Shown: positions 15,865 through 24,457, numbered from the stretch's first letter. The stretch: DNA of 38,494 bases from UBA1172 sp002457135 (GCA_965660935.1 CBFIBR010000019.1:1-38494), one strand, 5' to 3'. Program-made: numbers and translations. Notes: a model not told the origin generated them from the sequence alone.

Positions 15865-17166
15865 ATGGCCATTGAAATCATCGTCCCCCCTCTTGGTGAA
15901 TCGGTTGCCGAGGCGACCGTCTCGCGATGGCTCAAGAATGTCGGTGACAGCGTCGCCGCTGATGAGGCTGTGGCCGAACTCGAAACCGACAAGGTCACGC
16001 TGGAGGTTCCGGCACCATCCGCCGGTGTTATCACGGGCCATGCCGTTGGTGAGGGCGAAACCGTGATCCCGAATGCTGTGATTGCCGTTCTGGATGAAAA
16101 CGCGACCGCCGCCGCCAAGCCTGCACCCGCCGCGAAGCAAGAGGCCAGGAAGGAAGAGGTCAAGGCTACACCAGCCCCTGTTTCACCAGCCCCTGTTTCA
16201 CCAGCACTGGCCCCCGCCGCATCAGCACCGGCTCCATCAGCTGCCGCCAATGCATCCCTGCCGCTATCGCCAGCGGTCAAACGCCTTGTCGAAGAAAACA
16301 GCCTCAACCCAGCCGCTATCCCCGCCACCGGCAAGGATGGCCGCATCACCAAGGGTGACGTGCTGAAAGCGATTGAAACCGGCACGGCCTCAGCCCCTGC
16401 GGCCTCTGCCCCATCCGCACCGCAAGCGGCAAAGCCTGCGCCGCGTGTTGATGATATTCGTGAAGAACGGGTGCCGATGACCCGCCTGCGCCGCGTCATT
16501 GCCTCCCGCCTGAAAGAGGCCCAGAACAACGCCGCCATGCTGACCACGTTTAACGAGGTTGATATGAGCGCGGTCATGGCGCTGCGGTCCGAATACAAGG
16601 AGAGCTTTGAGAAATCTTATGGTGTCCGTCTCGGGTTCATGTCGTTCTTCGTCAAGGCCGTGATCAGCGCGCTGAAAGAATTCCCGGCGGTGAACGCTGA
16701 AATTCATGGTGACGGTATCATCTACAAGAATTTCTATAACATCGGTGTTGCTGTCGGTACGCCGCAGGGCCTGGTGGTGCCGGTGCTGAAAGATGCCGAT
16801 GTGATGAGCTTTGCCGAAACCGAAGCCAGCGTGAATGCGTTTGGTCTCAAGGCCCGTGATGGCCAGCTCAGCATGGCTGATCTTTCCGGCGGCACGTTCA
16901 CCATTTCCAATGGCGGTGTTTACGGATCAATGATGTCAACCCCGATCCTCAACCCGCCACAGAGCGGTATTCTCGGGATGCATAATATCCAGAAACGCGC
17001 TGTCGTGATTTCAGGCAAGGATGGTGACCGGATCGAAATTCGGCCCATGATGTACCTGGCGCTGTCCTATGATCACCGGATCATCGACGGGCGTGAGGCG
17101 GTGTCCTTTCTGGTTCGCATCAAATCCATGATTGAAGACCCGCGCCGACTTCTGCTTGGCCTTTAA
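15865..17166 (+). CDS. sucB: 2-oxoglutarate dehydrogenase E2 (dihydrolipoyl succinyltransferase)
   Basis: The E2 core moves succinyl from the lipoyl arm to CoA. In 433 residues: one lipoyl domain (1-78) with the lipoylated Lys43 in ELETDKVTLEV; an Ala/Pro linker (82-131); the E3/E1-binding domain at about 134-170 (SPAVKRLVEE...TKGDVLKAI); a second linker; and the acyltransferase domain from about 200, with His404 and Asp408 in SYDHRIIDG. The first linker holds a 15-base tandem duplication encoding PAPVS twice. ATG 15865 follows AGGA. Placed between sucA and lpd as expected for an operon of the whole complex. Confidence 0.97.
   Translation: MAIEIIVPPLGESVAEATVSRWLKNVGDSVAADEAVAELETDKVTLEVPAPSAGVITGHAVGEGETVIPNAVIAVLDENATAAAKPAPAAKQEARKEEVKATPAPVSPAPVSPALAPAASAPAPSAAANASLPLSPAVKRLVEENSLNPAAIPATGKDGRITKGDVLKAIETGTASAPAASAPSAPQAAKPAPRVDDIREERVPMTRLRRVIASRLKEAQNNAAMLTTFNEVDMSAVMALRSEYKESFEKSYGVRLGFMSFFVKAVISALKEFPAVNAEIHGDGIIYKNFYNIGVAVGTPQGLVVPVLKDADVMSFAETEASVNAFGLKARDGQLSMADLSGGTFTISNGGVYGSMMSTPILNPPQSGILGMHNIQKRAVVISGKDGDRIEIRPMMYLALSYDHRIIDGREAVSFLVRIKSMIEDPRRLLLGL
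16171..16200 (+). repeat. 15-base perfect tandem duplication in the sucB linker
   Basis: CCAGCCCCTGTTTCA occurs at 16171-16185 and 16186-16200 without mismatch. It keeps frame and lies in the flexible Ala/Pro linker between the lipoyl and E3-binding domains, where length changes are tolerated. Confidence 0.9.
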
Positions 17167-17192
17167 CCTTACCTGCAAGAGAGGATGCCATT

Positions 17193-18599
17193 ATGGCTGA
17201 AGCAATGGACCTGATCGTGATCGGTGCTGGCCCGGGCGGTTATGTTGCTGCTATTCGGGCGGCGCAACTGGGGATGAGCGTGGCTGTCGTGGAAAAGCGC
17301 AGCACCCTTGGCGGAACCTGCCTCAATGTTGGCTGCATCCCGTCAAAGGCCCTCCTGAACGCCTCGGAAAAATTCCATGAGGCGGCCTCGGGCGAGCTGG
17401 AGGGGATGGGGATCAGCCTTGGCAAGCCCAAGCTGAACCTCGGCACCATGATGGAGGCCAAGGACAAGATTGTCAGCGGGCTGACCGGCGGGATTGATCA
17501 CCTGTTTCGCAAAAATGGCATCACCCGGATTGAGGGGACAGGCCGCATCACCGCCCCCGGCAGTGTTGTGGTCACCTCGGCCAAGGGTGAAGAAACCCTC
17601 ACCAGCGATCATATCCTGATTGCCACAGGATCGGAGGCAACAGGCCTCAAAGGCATTACCATTGATGAAAAACAGATCGTCTCATCCACCGGTGCGCTGG
17701 CCCTCACCAAGGTGCCGAAGCGGCTGGTGGTGATTGGCGCGGGTTACATCGGGCTTGAAATGGCAACCGTATGGCGCCGCCTTGGTGCCGAGGTCGAGGT
17801 GGTGGAATACCTGCCGCGTATCCTGCCCGGCATGGATCAGGAAATCGCCACCAAGTTCAAGACCATTCTGGAAAAGGATGGTATCAGCTTCCGGCTGGGG
17901 GCCGCGGTGACATCAGCCAAAACCAATAAATCCGGGGTTGTGCTGGACCTTGAACCCGCAGGCGGGGGTGACGCTGAAAAAATCACCGCCGATACCGTGC
18001 TGGTCGCTGTCGGGAGGAAGGCGAATACCGATGGCCTCGGGCTTGATGCCATCGGCCTTGAGCTTGATGAGCGCGGGCGTATCCCGGTTGATGAGGATTT
18101 TGAAACCGCCATCCCCGGTGTCTACGCCATCGGTGACGTTATCGCCGGGCCGATGCTGGCCCATAAAGCCGAGGAAGACGGCGTTGCCGCGGTGGAGATC
18201 ATGGCCGGTATGGCCGGTCACGTTGACTATGATCACGTCCCCGGGATTGTCTATACCGCCCCTGAGGTTGCCACCATCGGCAAGACCGAAGAACAGCTCA
18301 AGGATGCGGGGATTTCTTATAAGAAAGGCGTTTTTCCGTTCCTTGCGAACAGCCGCGCCCGTGCTGTTGGACATGGTGACGGGTTCGTGAAAATCCTCGC
18401 AGACAGCACCACCGATCGGGTGCTCGGGGTCCATATTATCGGCCACGAAGCCGGGACCATCATTCATGAATGCGCCACCGCCATGGTCTTTGGTGCATCA
18501 TCGGAAGATATTGCCCGCACCTGCCATGGACACCCGACACTGAACGAAGCCGTCAAGGAAGCTGCCCTTGCGGTTGATGGGCGGGCTATCCACATCTGA
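17193..18599 (+). CDS. lpdA: Dihydrolipoyl dehydrogenase (E3)
   Basis: E3 reoxidises the lipoyl arm with FAD and NAD+. The 468-residue protein has the FAD loop IGAGPGGYVAA at 10-20, the redox pair Cys43 and Cys48 in GGTCLNVGCIPSKALL, the NAD loop IGAGYIGLEMA, the second FAD block VYAIGDV, and the C-terminal active-site base His447 with Glu452 in HPTLNEA of the partner subunit. ATG 17193 follows AGAGAGG. Its position after sucA-sucB suggests service to 2-oxoglutarate dehydrogenase, although the same protein may also serve pyruvate dehydrogenase and the glycine system. Convergent with the SMR gene, 33 bases away. Confidence 0.97.
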   Translation: MAEAMDLIVIGAGPGGYVAAIRAAQLGMSVAVVEKRSTLGGTCLNVGCIPSKALLNASEKFHEAASGELEGMGISLGKPKLNLGTMMEAKDKIVSGLTGGIDHLFRKNGITRIEGTGRITAPGSVVVTSAKGEETLTSDHILIATGSEATGLKGITIDEKQIVSSTGALALTKVPKRLVVIGAGYIGLEMATVWRRLGAEVEVVEYLPRILPGMDQEIATKFKTILEKDGISFRLGAAVTSAKTNKSGVVLDLEPAGGGDAEKITADTVLVAVGRKANTDGLGLDAIGLELDERGRIPVDEDFETAIPGVYAIGDVIAGPMLAHKAEEDGVAAVEIMAGMAGHVDYDHVPGIVYTAPEVATIGKTEEQLKDAGISYKKGVFPFLANSRARAVGHGDGFVKILADSTTDRVLGVHIIGHEAGTIIHECATAMVFGASSEDIARTCHGHPTLNEAVKEAALAVDGRAIHI

Positions 18600-18632
18600 T
18601 GATCTCTTAAGGGCTGATATCGCGGTGTCCGG

Positions 18633-18983
18633 TCAGGTGCCGGATGCCTTCATTTTTGAGAACACCGTGATCAGCAACACACCGCCGATGATAAACCCGA
18701 TGCCGATCAGCGCTGGCAGATCCGGTTTTTCATTAAAGCGGATAATCGAAAACACCGTGATACAGACGATCCCCAATGCCGACCAGAATGCATAGGTCAG
18801 CGCAACCGGCATGTGCCGCATCGTCAGGATCATGAAATAGAACGAAATACTGTACCCGATAAAGATCAGGAGGGTTGGCAGTAAAACCGTAAATTCCTTG
18901 GAAGCCTTCAGGGAAGTTGTTCCAATAATTTCACCAATAATGGCCAGTGTCAGCCATAACCATGCAATAGGCGGATAGGACAT
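18633..18983 (-). CDS. Small multidrug resistance (SMR/EmrE-like) transporter
   Basis: A 116-residue protein with four hydrophobic helices (about 7-25, 33-52, 60-80, 88-108) that aligns along its whole length with EmrE: Glu18 in LTLAIIGEIIGTTSLK is the proton/drug-binding glutamate, and ALTYAFWSALGIVCI matches the dimer-forming third helix with its tryptophan. Such proteins export cationic lipophilic compounds or, in some subtypes, polyamines or guanidinium; the substrate cannot be told here. The ATG has GGGGG 8-12 bases ahead. It lies 36 bases after xerC on the same strand. Counting bases over 18661-18960 gives 48% G+C, clearly lower than its neighbours, which suggests later arrival or relaxed codon use. 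Confidence 0.88.
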   Translation of the reverse strand: MSYPPIAWLWLTLAIIGEIIGTTSLKASKEFTVLLPTLLIFIGYSISFYFMILTMRHMPVALTYAFWSALGIVCITVFSIIRFNEKPDLPALIGIGFIIGGVLLITVFSKMKASGT

Positions 18984-19019
18984 TCTGCACCCCCTGTAAT
19001 AAAATTTATTCTGGCGTAA

Positions 19020-19940
19020 TCATGAGGTTTTGTCCAGATTCTTCACTGTCCTGGCGCGCCCGGCGCGAGGGTGCGTGGAGCGGTGAATATCCTCCAGCAT
19101 GGCGGTATCAACGGCGGTGTAACGCTGGGTGGTGCCAAGGCTGGCGTGACCAAGCAGGGACTGGATGGCCCGCAGGTCACCGCCCCCGGCCAGCAGATGC
19201 GTGGCAAAGGAATGCCTCAACGCATGGGGGGTGGCGTGATCATCGAGACCGAGCTGAAACCGCAGGGTTTCCATCAGCCGCTGGACAGCACGGGCGTTTA
19301 ACGCCCCGCCCCGTGCGCTGAAGAAAAGCGGCCCCTCCGGCCCCTGATCAAACGGGCAGGCACCAAGCCAGGCATCAACGGCAAAGCGCACGGCATCAAT
19401 CACGGGGACTTCACGGCTCTTGCCGCCCTTGCCGGTGATGCGCAGCCACGGGCCGATCGGGGCATCACCGCGCCGAAGCCCCAGTGCCTCCGATATCCGC
19501 AACCCGCAACCATAGAGCAGGCTGAGAACAGCAACATCCCGGGTCTTGACCCAGTCAGGACCCTTGAGGCTGTTGATCGCCGTGATCAGCTGGCTGGCAT
19601 CCGCCTCAGAAATGGCTTTGGGGATACTGGCCGGTTGCCGGGGCGGTTTCATGAAAGATGGGTCAAGCGATGGGTAAAGCCCTGACCGCATGCCATAACG
19701 ATAGAAACTGCGGATGGAGGATACCTTGCGGGCAATGCTGCTGCGGGCCAGCCCGTCATCCGTCAGGCTGGAAAGCCAGGACCGGAATTCATGACGGCTG
19801 GCCTGTTCGATCGGGCAGGACAAACCCTCCAGATGGGCCAGCCAGCCGTCAAGATCACGGCTATAGGCATCCAGCGTGGTTTCGGGGTAGCGTTTTTCGT
19901 GGACCAGCCAGTCTATCCAGATCTGTCGCGGCGTGGCCAT
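19020..19940 (-). CDS. xerC: Tyrosine recombinase XerC
   Basis: XerC with XerD resolves chromosome dimers at dif. The 306-residue protein has a SAM-like DNA-binding N-terminal domain (residues 1-90) and the full catalytic set of tyrosine recombinases: Arg148 (GLRISEAL), Lys171 (TGKGGKSREVP), His239 and Arg242 (HALRHSFATH), His265 (LGHASLGTTQ) and Tyr274 (RYT). The ATG lies two bases past the stop of the DUF484 gene with GGGG close ahead, so the two are co-translated. XerC next to a DUF484 gene is the usual proteobacterial arrangement. No phage genes surround it, which supports the housekeeping recombinase. Confidence 0.93.
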   Translation of the reverse strand: MATPRQIWIDWLVHEKRYPETTLDAYSRDLDGWLAHLEGLSCPIEQASRHEFRSWLSSLTDDGLARSSIARKVSSIRSFYRYGMRSGLYPSLDPSFMKPPRQPASIPKAISEADASQLITAINSLKGPDWVKTRDVAVLSLLYGCGLRISEALGLRRGDAPIGPWLRITGKGGKSREVPVIDAVRFAVDAWLGACPFDQGPEGPLFFSARGGALNARAVQRLMETLRFQLGLDDHATPHALRHSFATHLLAGGGDLRAIQSLLGHASLGTTQRYTAVDTAMLEDIHRSTHPRAGRARTVKNLDKTS

Positions 19941-19942
19941 GG

Positions 19943-20629
19943 CTACCCCTGACCCCGGGCCATAAGGGCAATCGCAATGAGGGAGGCGGTGAACTCAAGC
20001 AGGTCAGTGCCATCATCGGGGAGGAAACTGGATGCGTCACTGCCAGCAAGGGCAAGCACACCCGGCGATGGCTGATCAGGCAACACCCCCGGCAGGCTGG
20101 CAAAGGCAACACTTTCGGGCAGGGGGGTGATGAGGCCGGCCCATGCCCTGCAGTGGTGATCCCGAGGCTGGCCGAGATAGGTGCCTCTTCCCCCAGTGGA
20201 AAAACCGGTGAGGGCATCAAGATCACCCGGGTCCAGCCTGTGGCTTCCGGCCAGGGCCTCAAGATCACTGCCCGCCGGGAGCATCAGCACAGCGGCCCTG
20301 ACCCCCAGGATAGGCGGGAAATAATCACGGATGGTGGTGATCACCTCGGCCGGGCTTGCCGCCGCCATCAACAGGCAGGCCACCTGATGGACACGGGCCA
20401 TGCTCTCATCATTGGCGAAGTGGATATCCTCAAGCCGGTTGCGGGTGGAATGAAACTGCCTGATGACATCGCTGGCATGCTGGATCAGAACCTGCCCCAG
20501 CTCAACAACCTTGTCGTTCGTGGCCCCCTGATAGAGACCATGGCGGATCAGAAAATCCGGGTGATCTCTAAGAAAACGCAGCACCGCCTCGGCTGAAGGG
20601 GTGCTGCTGTTTCGGGTTTCTTCTGTCAT
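19943..20629 (-). CDS. DUF484 family protein (GAF-like fold)
   Basis: A 228-residue soluble protein recognised by its opening, VLRFLRDHPDFLIRHG, followed by a helical stretch (VVELGQVLIQHASDVIRQFHSTRNRLEDIH), both typical of DUF484. The rest (about residues 85-225) looks like a GAF-type alpha/beta domain, ending in a GVLALAGSDASSFLPDDGTDLLEF segment. Its function is not known; in many proteobacteria it is encoded beside xerC, suggesting some tie to recombination or division. Here the stop lies two bases before the xerC start, and its own start is 16 bases after transaldolase. Confidence 0.85.
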   Translation of the reverse strand: MTEETRNSSTPSAEAVLRFLRDHPDFLIRHGLYQGATNDKVVELGQVLIQHASDVIRQFHSTRNRLEDIHFANDESMARVHQVACLLMAAASPAEVITTIRDYFPPILGVRAAVLMLPAGSDLEALAGSHRLDPGDLDALTGFSTGGRGTYLGQPRDHHCRAWAGLITPLPESVAFASLPGVLPDQPSPGVLALAGSDASSFLPDDGTDLLEFTASLIAIALMARGQG

Positions 20630-20645
20630 GCAGTCTGTCTCTGGA

Positions 20646-21299
20646 TCAGAGGATGCTCTGCCCGGTTTTGGCCCAGTCGGAAAGGAAGGCTTCCAGCCCC
20701 TTGTCGGTCATGGGGTGTTTATACATGGCATGGATCACCGAGGGCGGAACCGTCGCCACATCGGCACCGATCAGGGCTGCATCAACAACATGCTGAACCC
20801 CCCTGACCGAAGCCACCAGAACCTCGGTCGGGTAATCGTAATTGGCGTAGATGGTGACGATATCCGCGATCAGCCCCATGCCGTCACGGCCGAGATCATC
20901 CAGCCGTCCAATAAAAGGTGAGATGAACCGCGCCCCGGCCTTGGCGGCCAGCAACGCCTGGGCAGGCGAAAAGCACAGCGTGACATTGACCATGATGCCG
21001 TCATCCGCCAGCGCCTTGCAGGTGGCCAGCCCGGACGGGGTCAGCGGAACCTTGACGGCGATGTTTTCAGCGATGGCGGCCAGCTTGCGGCCCTCAGCCA
21101 GCATTTCATCCGAATCGGTGGCGGTAACCTCGGCACTGACCGGGCCATCCACCATGCCTGAAATCTCGGCAATCGTTTCCACCATGTCGCGCCCGGATTT
21201 GGCAATCAGCGACGGGTTGGTGGTAACACCATCAATCAGTCCGGTGCTGTTAAGGGCAGCGATATCATCAATTTCGGCGGTATCAAGGAAGAGTTTCAT
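20646..21299 (-). CDS. tal: Transaldolase, TalC/small type
   Basis: Transfers dihydroxyacetone units in the non-oxidative pentose phosphate pathway. The 217-residue protein starts MKLFLDTAEIDDI and has GVTTNPSL, Schiff-base Lys83 in AVKVPLT, and FISPFIGRLDD. These small proteins are often annotated as fructose-6-phosphate aldolase, but the two residues that distinguish the activities, Gln59 and Tyr131 in E. coli FSA, are Glu57 and Phe129 here, as in transaldolases. The frame stays open upstream to 21386, but the family start at 21299 is clear. Shares a 191-base divergent region with priA containing 27-base tandem repeats. Confidence 0.9.
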   Translation of the reverse strand: MKLFLDTAEIDDIAALNSTGLIDGVTTNPSLIAKSGRDMVETIAEISGMVDGPVSAEVTATDSDEMLAEGRKLAAIAENIAVKVPLTPSGLATCKALADDGIMVNVTLCFSPAQALLAAKAGARFISPFIGRLDDLGRDGMGLIADIVTIYANYDYPTEVLVASVRGVQHVVDAALIGADVATVPPSVIHAMYKHPMTDKGLEAFLSDWAKTGQSIL

Positions 21300-21427
21300 G
21301 GTGGGGGACCCTGCAATTGGTTGGTTTTGATCACCCGTCATTAGGGATAACGCTTCCGGGCAATAGTAAGGTAAGTTATATCCCATTCAGTGTTTTTTCG
21401 CCAGCATCAAGAGGCTGGCAACACCAT

Positions 21428-21481
21428 CAAACGGACGGATAGAAATCCGGCGGGCAAACGGACGGATAGAGATCCGGCGGG
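21428..21481. repeat. Two tandem 27-base repeats between tal and priA
   Basis: Bases 21428-21454 and 21455-21481 are head-to-tail copies differing at a single base (A at one site in the first, G in the second). Each holds a small inverted repeat, CGGAT...ATCCG, around a 4-base centre, and ends CGGCGGG. The second copy runs into the ribosome site of priA. They may be operator sites for one or both genes or a recent duplication. Confidence 0.9.
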
Positions 21482-21490
21482 AGCAGGGAC

Positions 21491-23722
21491 TTGGCGACAT
21501 CCAGTTCTATGATCAACCCTTCAGGGATCAGCTCATCAGGCGTTGAGGCCTGGGGCGCGGCCGTATTGGTGGTTCGCGTCTTGCTGGCAACGCCCCTGCC
21601 GTTTGCCGGGGGCGAGCTTGATTACATCACCCCGCAACCTGTTGCGCTGGGGACGGTGGTCATCGTCCCCCTTGGTCAACGCAAGATCGCCGGTGTGGTG
21701 ACCGGGCAGGCGGCGGGTGATGTTGATGAAGCCAGGCTGAAACCTGTCCTCGACTGGCCGGATATCCCCACCATTGACCCGGCGCAGATCGACTGGATCA
21801 GGAAAGTCGCAGCATGGACGCTGGCCAGCCCGGGCGCGGTGCTGAAAATGATGCTCCCCTCCCTCAGGTTCCTTGAACCCCTGCCGGTGGCTACAGGGCT
21901 GGTCGGGGCGATGCCGCCTGATGACACCATGGCAAAGAAACGCCGCGCTGTGCTGGAGGTCAGCTTTGGTGCCGATCCCATGACAAGGGCTGATATTGCC
22001 CGCCTCGCCGGGGTCAGCCCCGGGCTGGTGGCGCGCATGGCAACCGATGGCCTGATGCGGGAAGAACCGCTCAATAATAAGGGCATACCCCGGCCGGACC
22101 CGTCCCATGGCGGGTTGACGCTCAACCCTGAACAGGCTGATGCCGCCGATCATTTAGGGAAGGCTGTAGCTGGGCGGGATTATACGCCCTTCCTGCTTTA
22201 CGGGGTGACGGGTTCGGGCAAGACTGAGGTTTATTTTGAGGCGGTGGCCAAGGCGCTGGAGGACGGCCGGCAGGCCCTGGTGCTGTTGCCTGAAATCGCG
22301 CTTTCCCCCGCCACGGTCAGGCGGGTTGAGGAACGTTTTGGCGTGCCGCCCCTGCTCTGGCATTCCGGGCTTGGCCAGAAAGCCCGTCATGAAAATTTCA
22401 GGGCGATTGTTGAGGGCGGCCCCCGGGTCGTGGTGGGGGCGCGTTCTGCCCTCTTCCTGCCGTTTGCCGATCTCGGCGTGATCATCATCGATGAAGAGCA
22501 TGACCCGAGCTACAAGCAGGATGATCAGGTCGTCTACCATGCCCGCGATATGGCGGTGATGCGGGCCGCGCAGGAGAAAATCACCGTGGTGATGGTATCC
22601 GCCACGCCATCGCTGGAAAGCGAGGTCAATGCCGAACAGGGACGGTATCAACGGCTGGGGTTGAGCCAGCGTGCCGGGGCGGCATCCCTGCCCGAAATCA
22701 AGCTGGTCAATACATCCCTGACCCCGCCGGAGCGCGGCAGCTGGATTGCGCCGCCGCTGGTTACCGCCATGGAACAGACGCTTGCCGCCGGTCAGCAGGT
22801 GATGCTGTTTCTTAACCGGCGTGGCTACGCGCCGGTCACGCTGTGCCGTCGTTGCGGGGAGAAAGTCTCCTGCCCCAACTGTTCAGCCTGGCTTGTGACC
22901 CATAAATCGAGCGGGCGGCTGCGCTGCCATCACTGCGGCCATGGCACGTGCTTCCCGGAACAATGCTCAACCTGTTCCGCCGAGGGCGAGATGGTGCCAT
23001 GCGGCCCAGGGGTCGAACGCCTTTCAGAAGAGGTCAGCCGCCGTTTCCCCGAAGCCAGTCAGGCCGTGCTTTCCAGTGATACGGTTGGCGGGGCAGAGGG
23101 GCTTGCCAGCGTCATGGATGATATCCGTGATGGCCGTGTTGATATCATCATCGGCACCCAGATGGTCGCCAAGGGTCACCATTTCCCGGGGTTGACGCTG
23201 GTCGGGGTTGTTGATGCCGATCTCGGGCTTGCCGGGGGTGATCTGCGGGCTGCGGAACATACATGGCAATTGCTTGTCCAGGTGGCGGGCCGTGCCGGAC
23301 GGGGCCAGCAAAGGGGTGTTGCCGTGCTCCAGACCGCTTCACCCGAAACCACGGTGCTGCAATGCCTTGTTGCCGGGGACAGGGCCGGTTTCATTGCCTT
23401 TGAGAAGGCGGCACGGCGCGAATCGGGCATGCCGCCCTATGGTCGTCTTGCCAGTATTCTGTTGTCATCGCCCTCATTGCAGGGGGTTGATGATGCAGCG
23501 CACCTTCTGCGCCGCTCTGCCCCGCATTATGAAGGCGTGACGATTCTGGGTCCGGCACCGGCACCGATAGCGTTTCTGCGTGGCCGTCATCGCCAGCGTT
23601 TCATCATCCGCACGGCACGAGAAGTGAATATTCAGGCGGTATTGCGCGAATGGCTGGGGCCGATCCGCCTTTCGGCCTCGGTGCGGATGCAGATTGATAT
23701 CGACCCGCACCATTTCATGTAG
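21491..23722 (+). CDS. priA: Primosomal protein N' (PriA helicase)
   Basis: PriA restarts collapsed replication forks by recognising D-loops and loading DnaB. The protein (743 residues) has an N-terminal DNA-binding domain with PFAGGELDYITPQPVALGTVVIVPLGQRKIAGVV, Walker A GVTGSGKT at 238-245, DEEH at 334-337, SATPSLES, the eight-cysteine zinc module (CRRCGEKVSCPNCS, then CHHCGHG...CSTC) and helicase motifs GTQMVAKGHHFPGLTLVGVVDAD and QVAGRAGRG. Start: TTG 21491 with GGGAG seven bases ahead, or ATG 21509 without a clear site; I use the TTG. It precedes the atp operon, an arrangement common in alphaproteobacteria. Confidence 0.95.
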   Translation: MATSSSMINPSGISSSGVEAWGAAVLVVRVLLATPLPFAGGELDYITPQPVALGTVVIVPLGQRKIAGVVTGQAAGDVDEARLKPVLDWPDIPTIDPAQIDWIRKVAAWTLASPGAVLKMMLPSLRFLEPLPVATGLVGAMPPDDTMAKKRRAVLEVSFGADPMTRADIARLAGVSPGLVARMATDGLMREEPLNNKGIPRPDPSHGGLTLNPEQADAADHLGKAVAGRDYTPFLLYGVTGSGKTEVYFEAVAKALEDGRQALVLLPEIALSPATVRRVEERFGVPPLLWHSGLGQKARHENFRAIVEGGPRVVVGARSALFLPFADLGVIIIDEEHDPSYKQDDQVVYHARDMAVMRAAQEKITVVMVSATPSLESEVNAEQGRYQRLGLSQRAGAASLPEIKLVNTSLTPPERGSWIAPPLVTAMEQTLAAGQQVMLFLNRRGYAPVTLCRRCGEKVSCPNCSAWLVTHKSSGRLRCHHCGHGTCFPEQCSTCSAEGEMVPCGPGVERLSEEVSRRFPEASQAVLSSDTVGGAEGLASVMDDIRDGRVDIIIGTQMVAKGHHFPGLTLVGVVDADLGLAGGDLRAAEHTWQLLVQVAGRAGRGQQRGVAVLQTASPETTVLQCLVAGDRAGFIAFEKAARRESGMPPYGRLASILLSSPSLQGVDDAAHLLRRSAPHYEGVTILGPAPAPIAFLRGRHRQRFIIRTAREVNIQAVLREWLGPIRLSASVRMQIDIDPHHFM

Positions 23723-23889
23723 GGGTTTCGCCGGAGTTTCGATCCGCCTCAACCACCAGGATTGAGCAAGGGGCAATTTGCCACGGTGGTGATTTTATGG
23801 GGTTGCAGGCTTGCCTATCCATGGCGACTATGATAGCAAGCCACAATTAATGATTTTTGGGTTTTACCCGGAGTCTCCGCGCATCTTTC

Positions 23890-23896
23890 AGGAGGT
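23890..23896 (+). promoter_or_regulatory. Strong Shine-Dalgarno site of atpH
   Basis: AGGAGGT lies seven bases (from its AGGAGG) before GTG 23903 and 19 before the in-frame ATG 23915. The spacing decides for the GTG as the start of atpH. Confidence 0.8.
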
Positions 23897-23902
23897 CACC
23901 CA

Positions 23903-24457
23903 GTGTCTTCAAGTATGGCAGGCTTTACCGGCCGTTACGCCAATGCCCTCTTTGAACTTGCTGATGAAAAGAACAGCGTTGACGCTGTTGCCAAGGACCT
24001 GTCATCACTGGCTGAAATGATTGAGGGATCGGACGATCTTGAACGCCTCGTGACATCCCCTGCCATCAGCAAGGAAGATCAATCCAGGGCGATGCAATCG
24101 ATCCTGGAAAAAAGTGGCGCTGACCCGCTGGTGAAGCAGTTTGTCGGCGTTATAGCCTCCAATGGCCGCCTGTTTGCGCTGACCGCCATTATCGACCGTT
24201 TCCTTGCTGATCTCGCCACCCGCCGGGGTGAAATTTCGGCTGAGGTCGTGTCGGCCATGACGCTTAATGCCGATCTCGAAGATGAAGTTCGCCAGGCCGT
24301 TTCCAAAGTGGCCGGCAGTGATAAAGTTTCTCTGACCATGCGTGTTGACCCGTCGCTCATCGGCGGCCTGGTTGTTCGCGTGGGCTCTCGCATGATTGAC
24401 TCGTCAATCAAATCCAAGTTGAACAAACTCGAAATGACCATGAAGGGTGTTGGGTGA
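23903..24457 (+). CDS. atpH: F1 ATP synthase subunit delta
   Basis: Delta joins the F1 head to the peripheral stalk. The 184-residue protein has the family pattern: GRYANALFELADE near the N-terminus, an all-helical first domain, and the C-terminal VSLTMRVDPSLIGGLVVRVGSRMIDSSIKSKLNKL signature. A GTG start at 23903 is chosen from the AGGAGGT ahead of it. Its TGA overlaps the ATG of atpA by one base (TGATG). As in other alphaproteobacteria, the F1 genes form one operon without the F0 genes, which must be elsewhere. I see no convincing promoter in the 180 bases after priA; TATGAT at 23829 lacks a -35. Confidence 0.96.
   Translation: MSSSMAGFTGRYANALFELADEKNSVDAVAKDLSSLAEMIEGSDDLERLVTSPAISKEDQSRAMQSILEKSGADPLVKQFVGVIASNGRLFALTAIIDRFLADLATRRGEISAEVVSAMTLNADLEDEVRQAVSKVAGSDKVSLTMRVDPSLIGGLVVRVGSRMIDSSIKSKLNKLEMTMKGVG

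Noticed and set aside
15828..16598. 256-codon antisense frame rich in Ala, Ser and Gly opposite sucB
   Set aside because: The composition is the mirror of the Ala/Pro linkers of sucB; no independent support.
21343..21352. TAGGGATAAC resembling part of a homing endonuclease (I-SceI) site
   Set aside because: Only the first ten of 18 bases match; no intron or endonuclease gene nearby.
23752..23790. ACCACC/GGTGGT hairpin after priA
   Set aside because: Six pairs around a long loop with a weak U-tract; could be chance.
23803..23834. Possible atp operon promoter (TTGCAG ... TATGAT)
   Set aside because: Spacing is 20 bases and the alternative TTGCCT gives 12; neither is acceptable without data.
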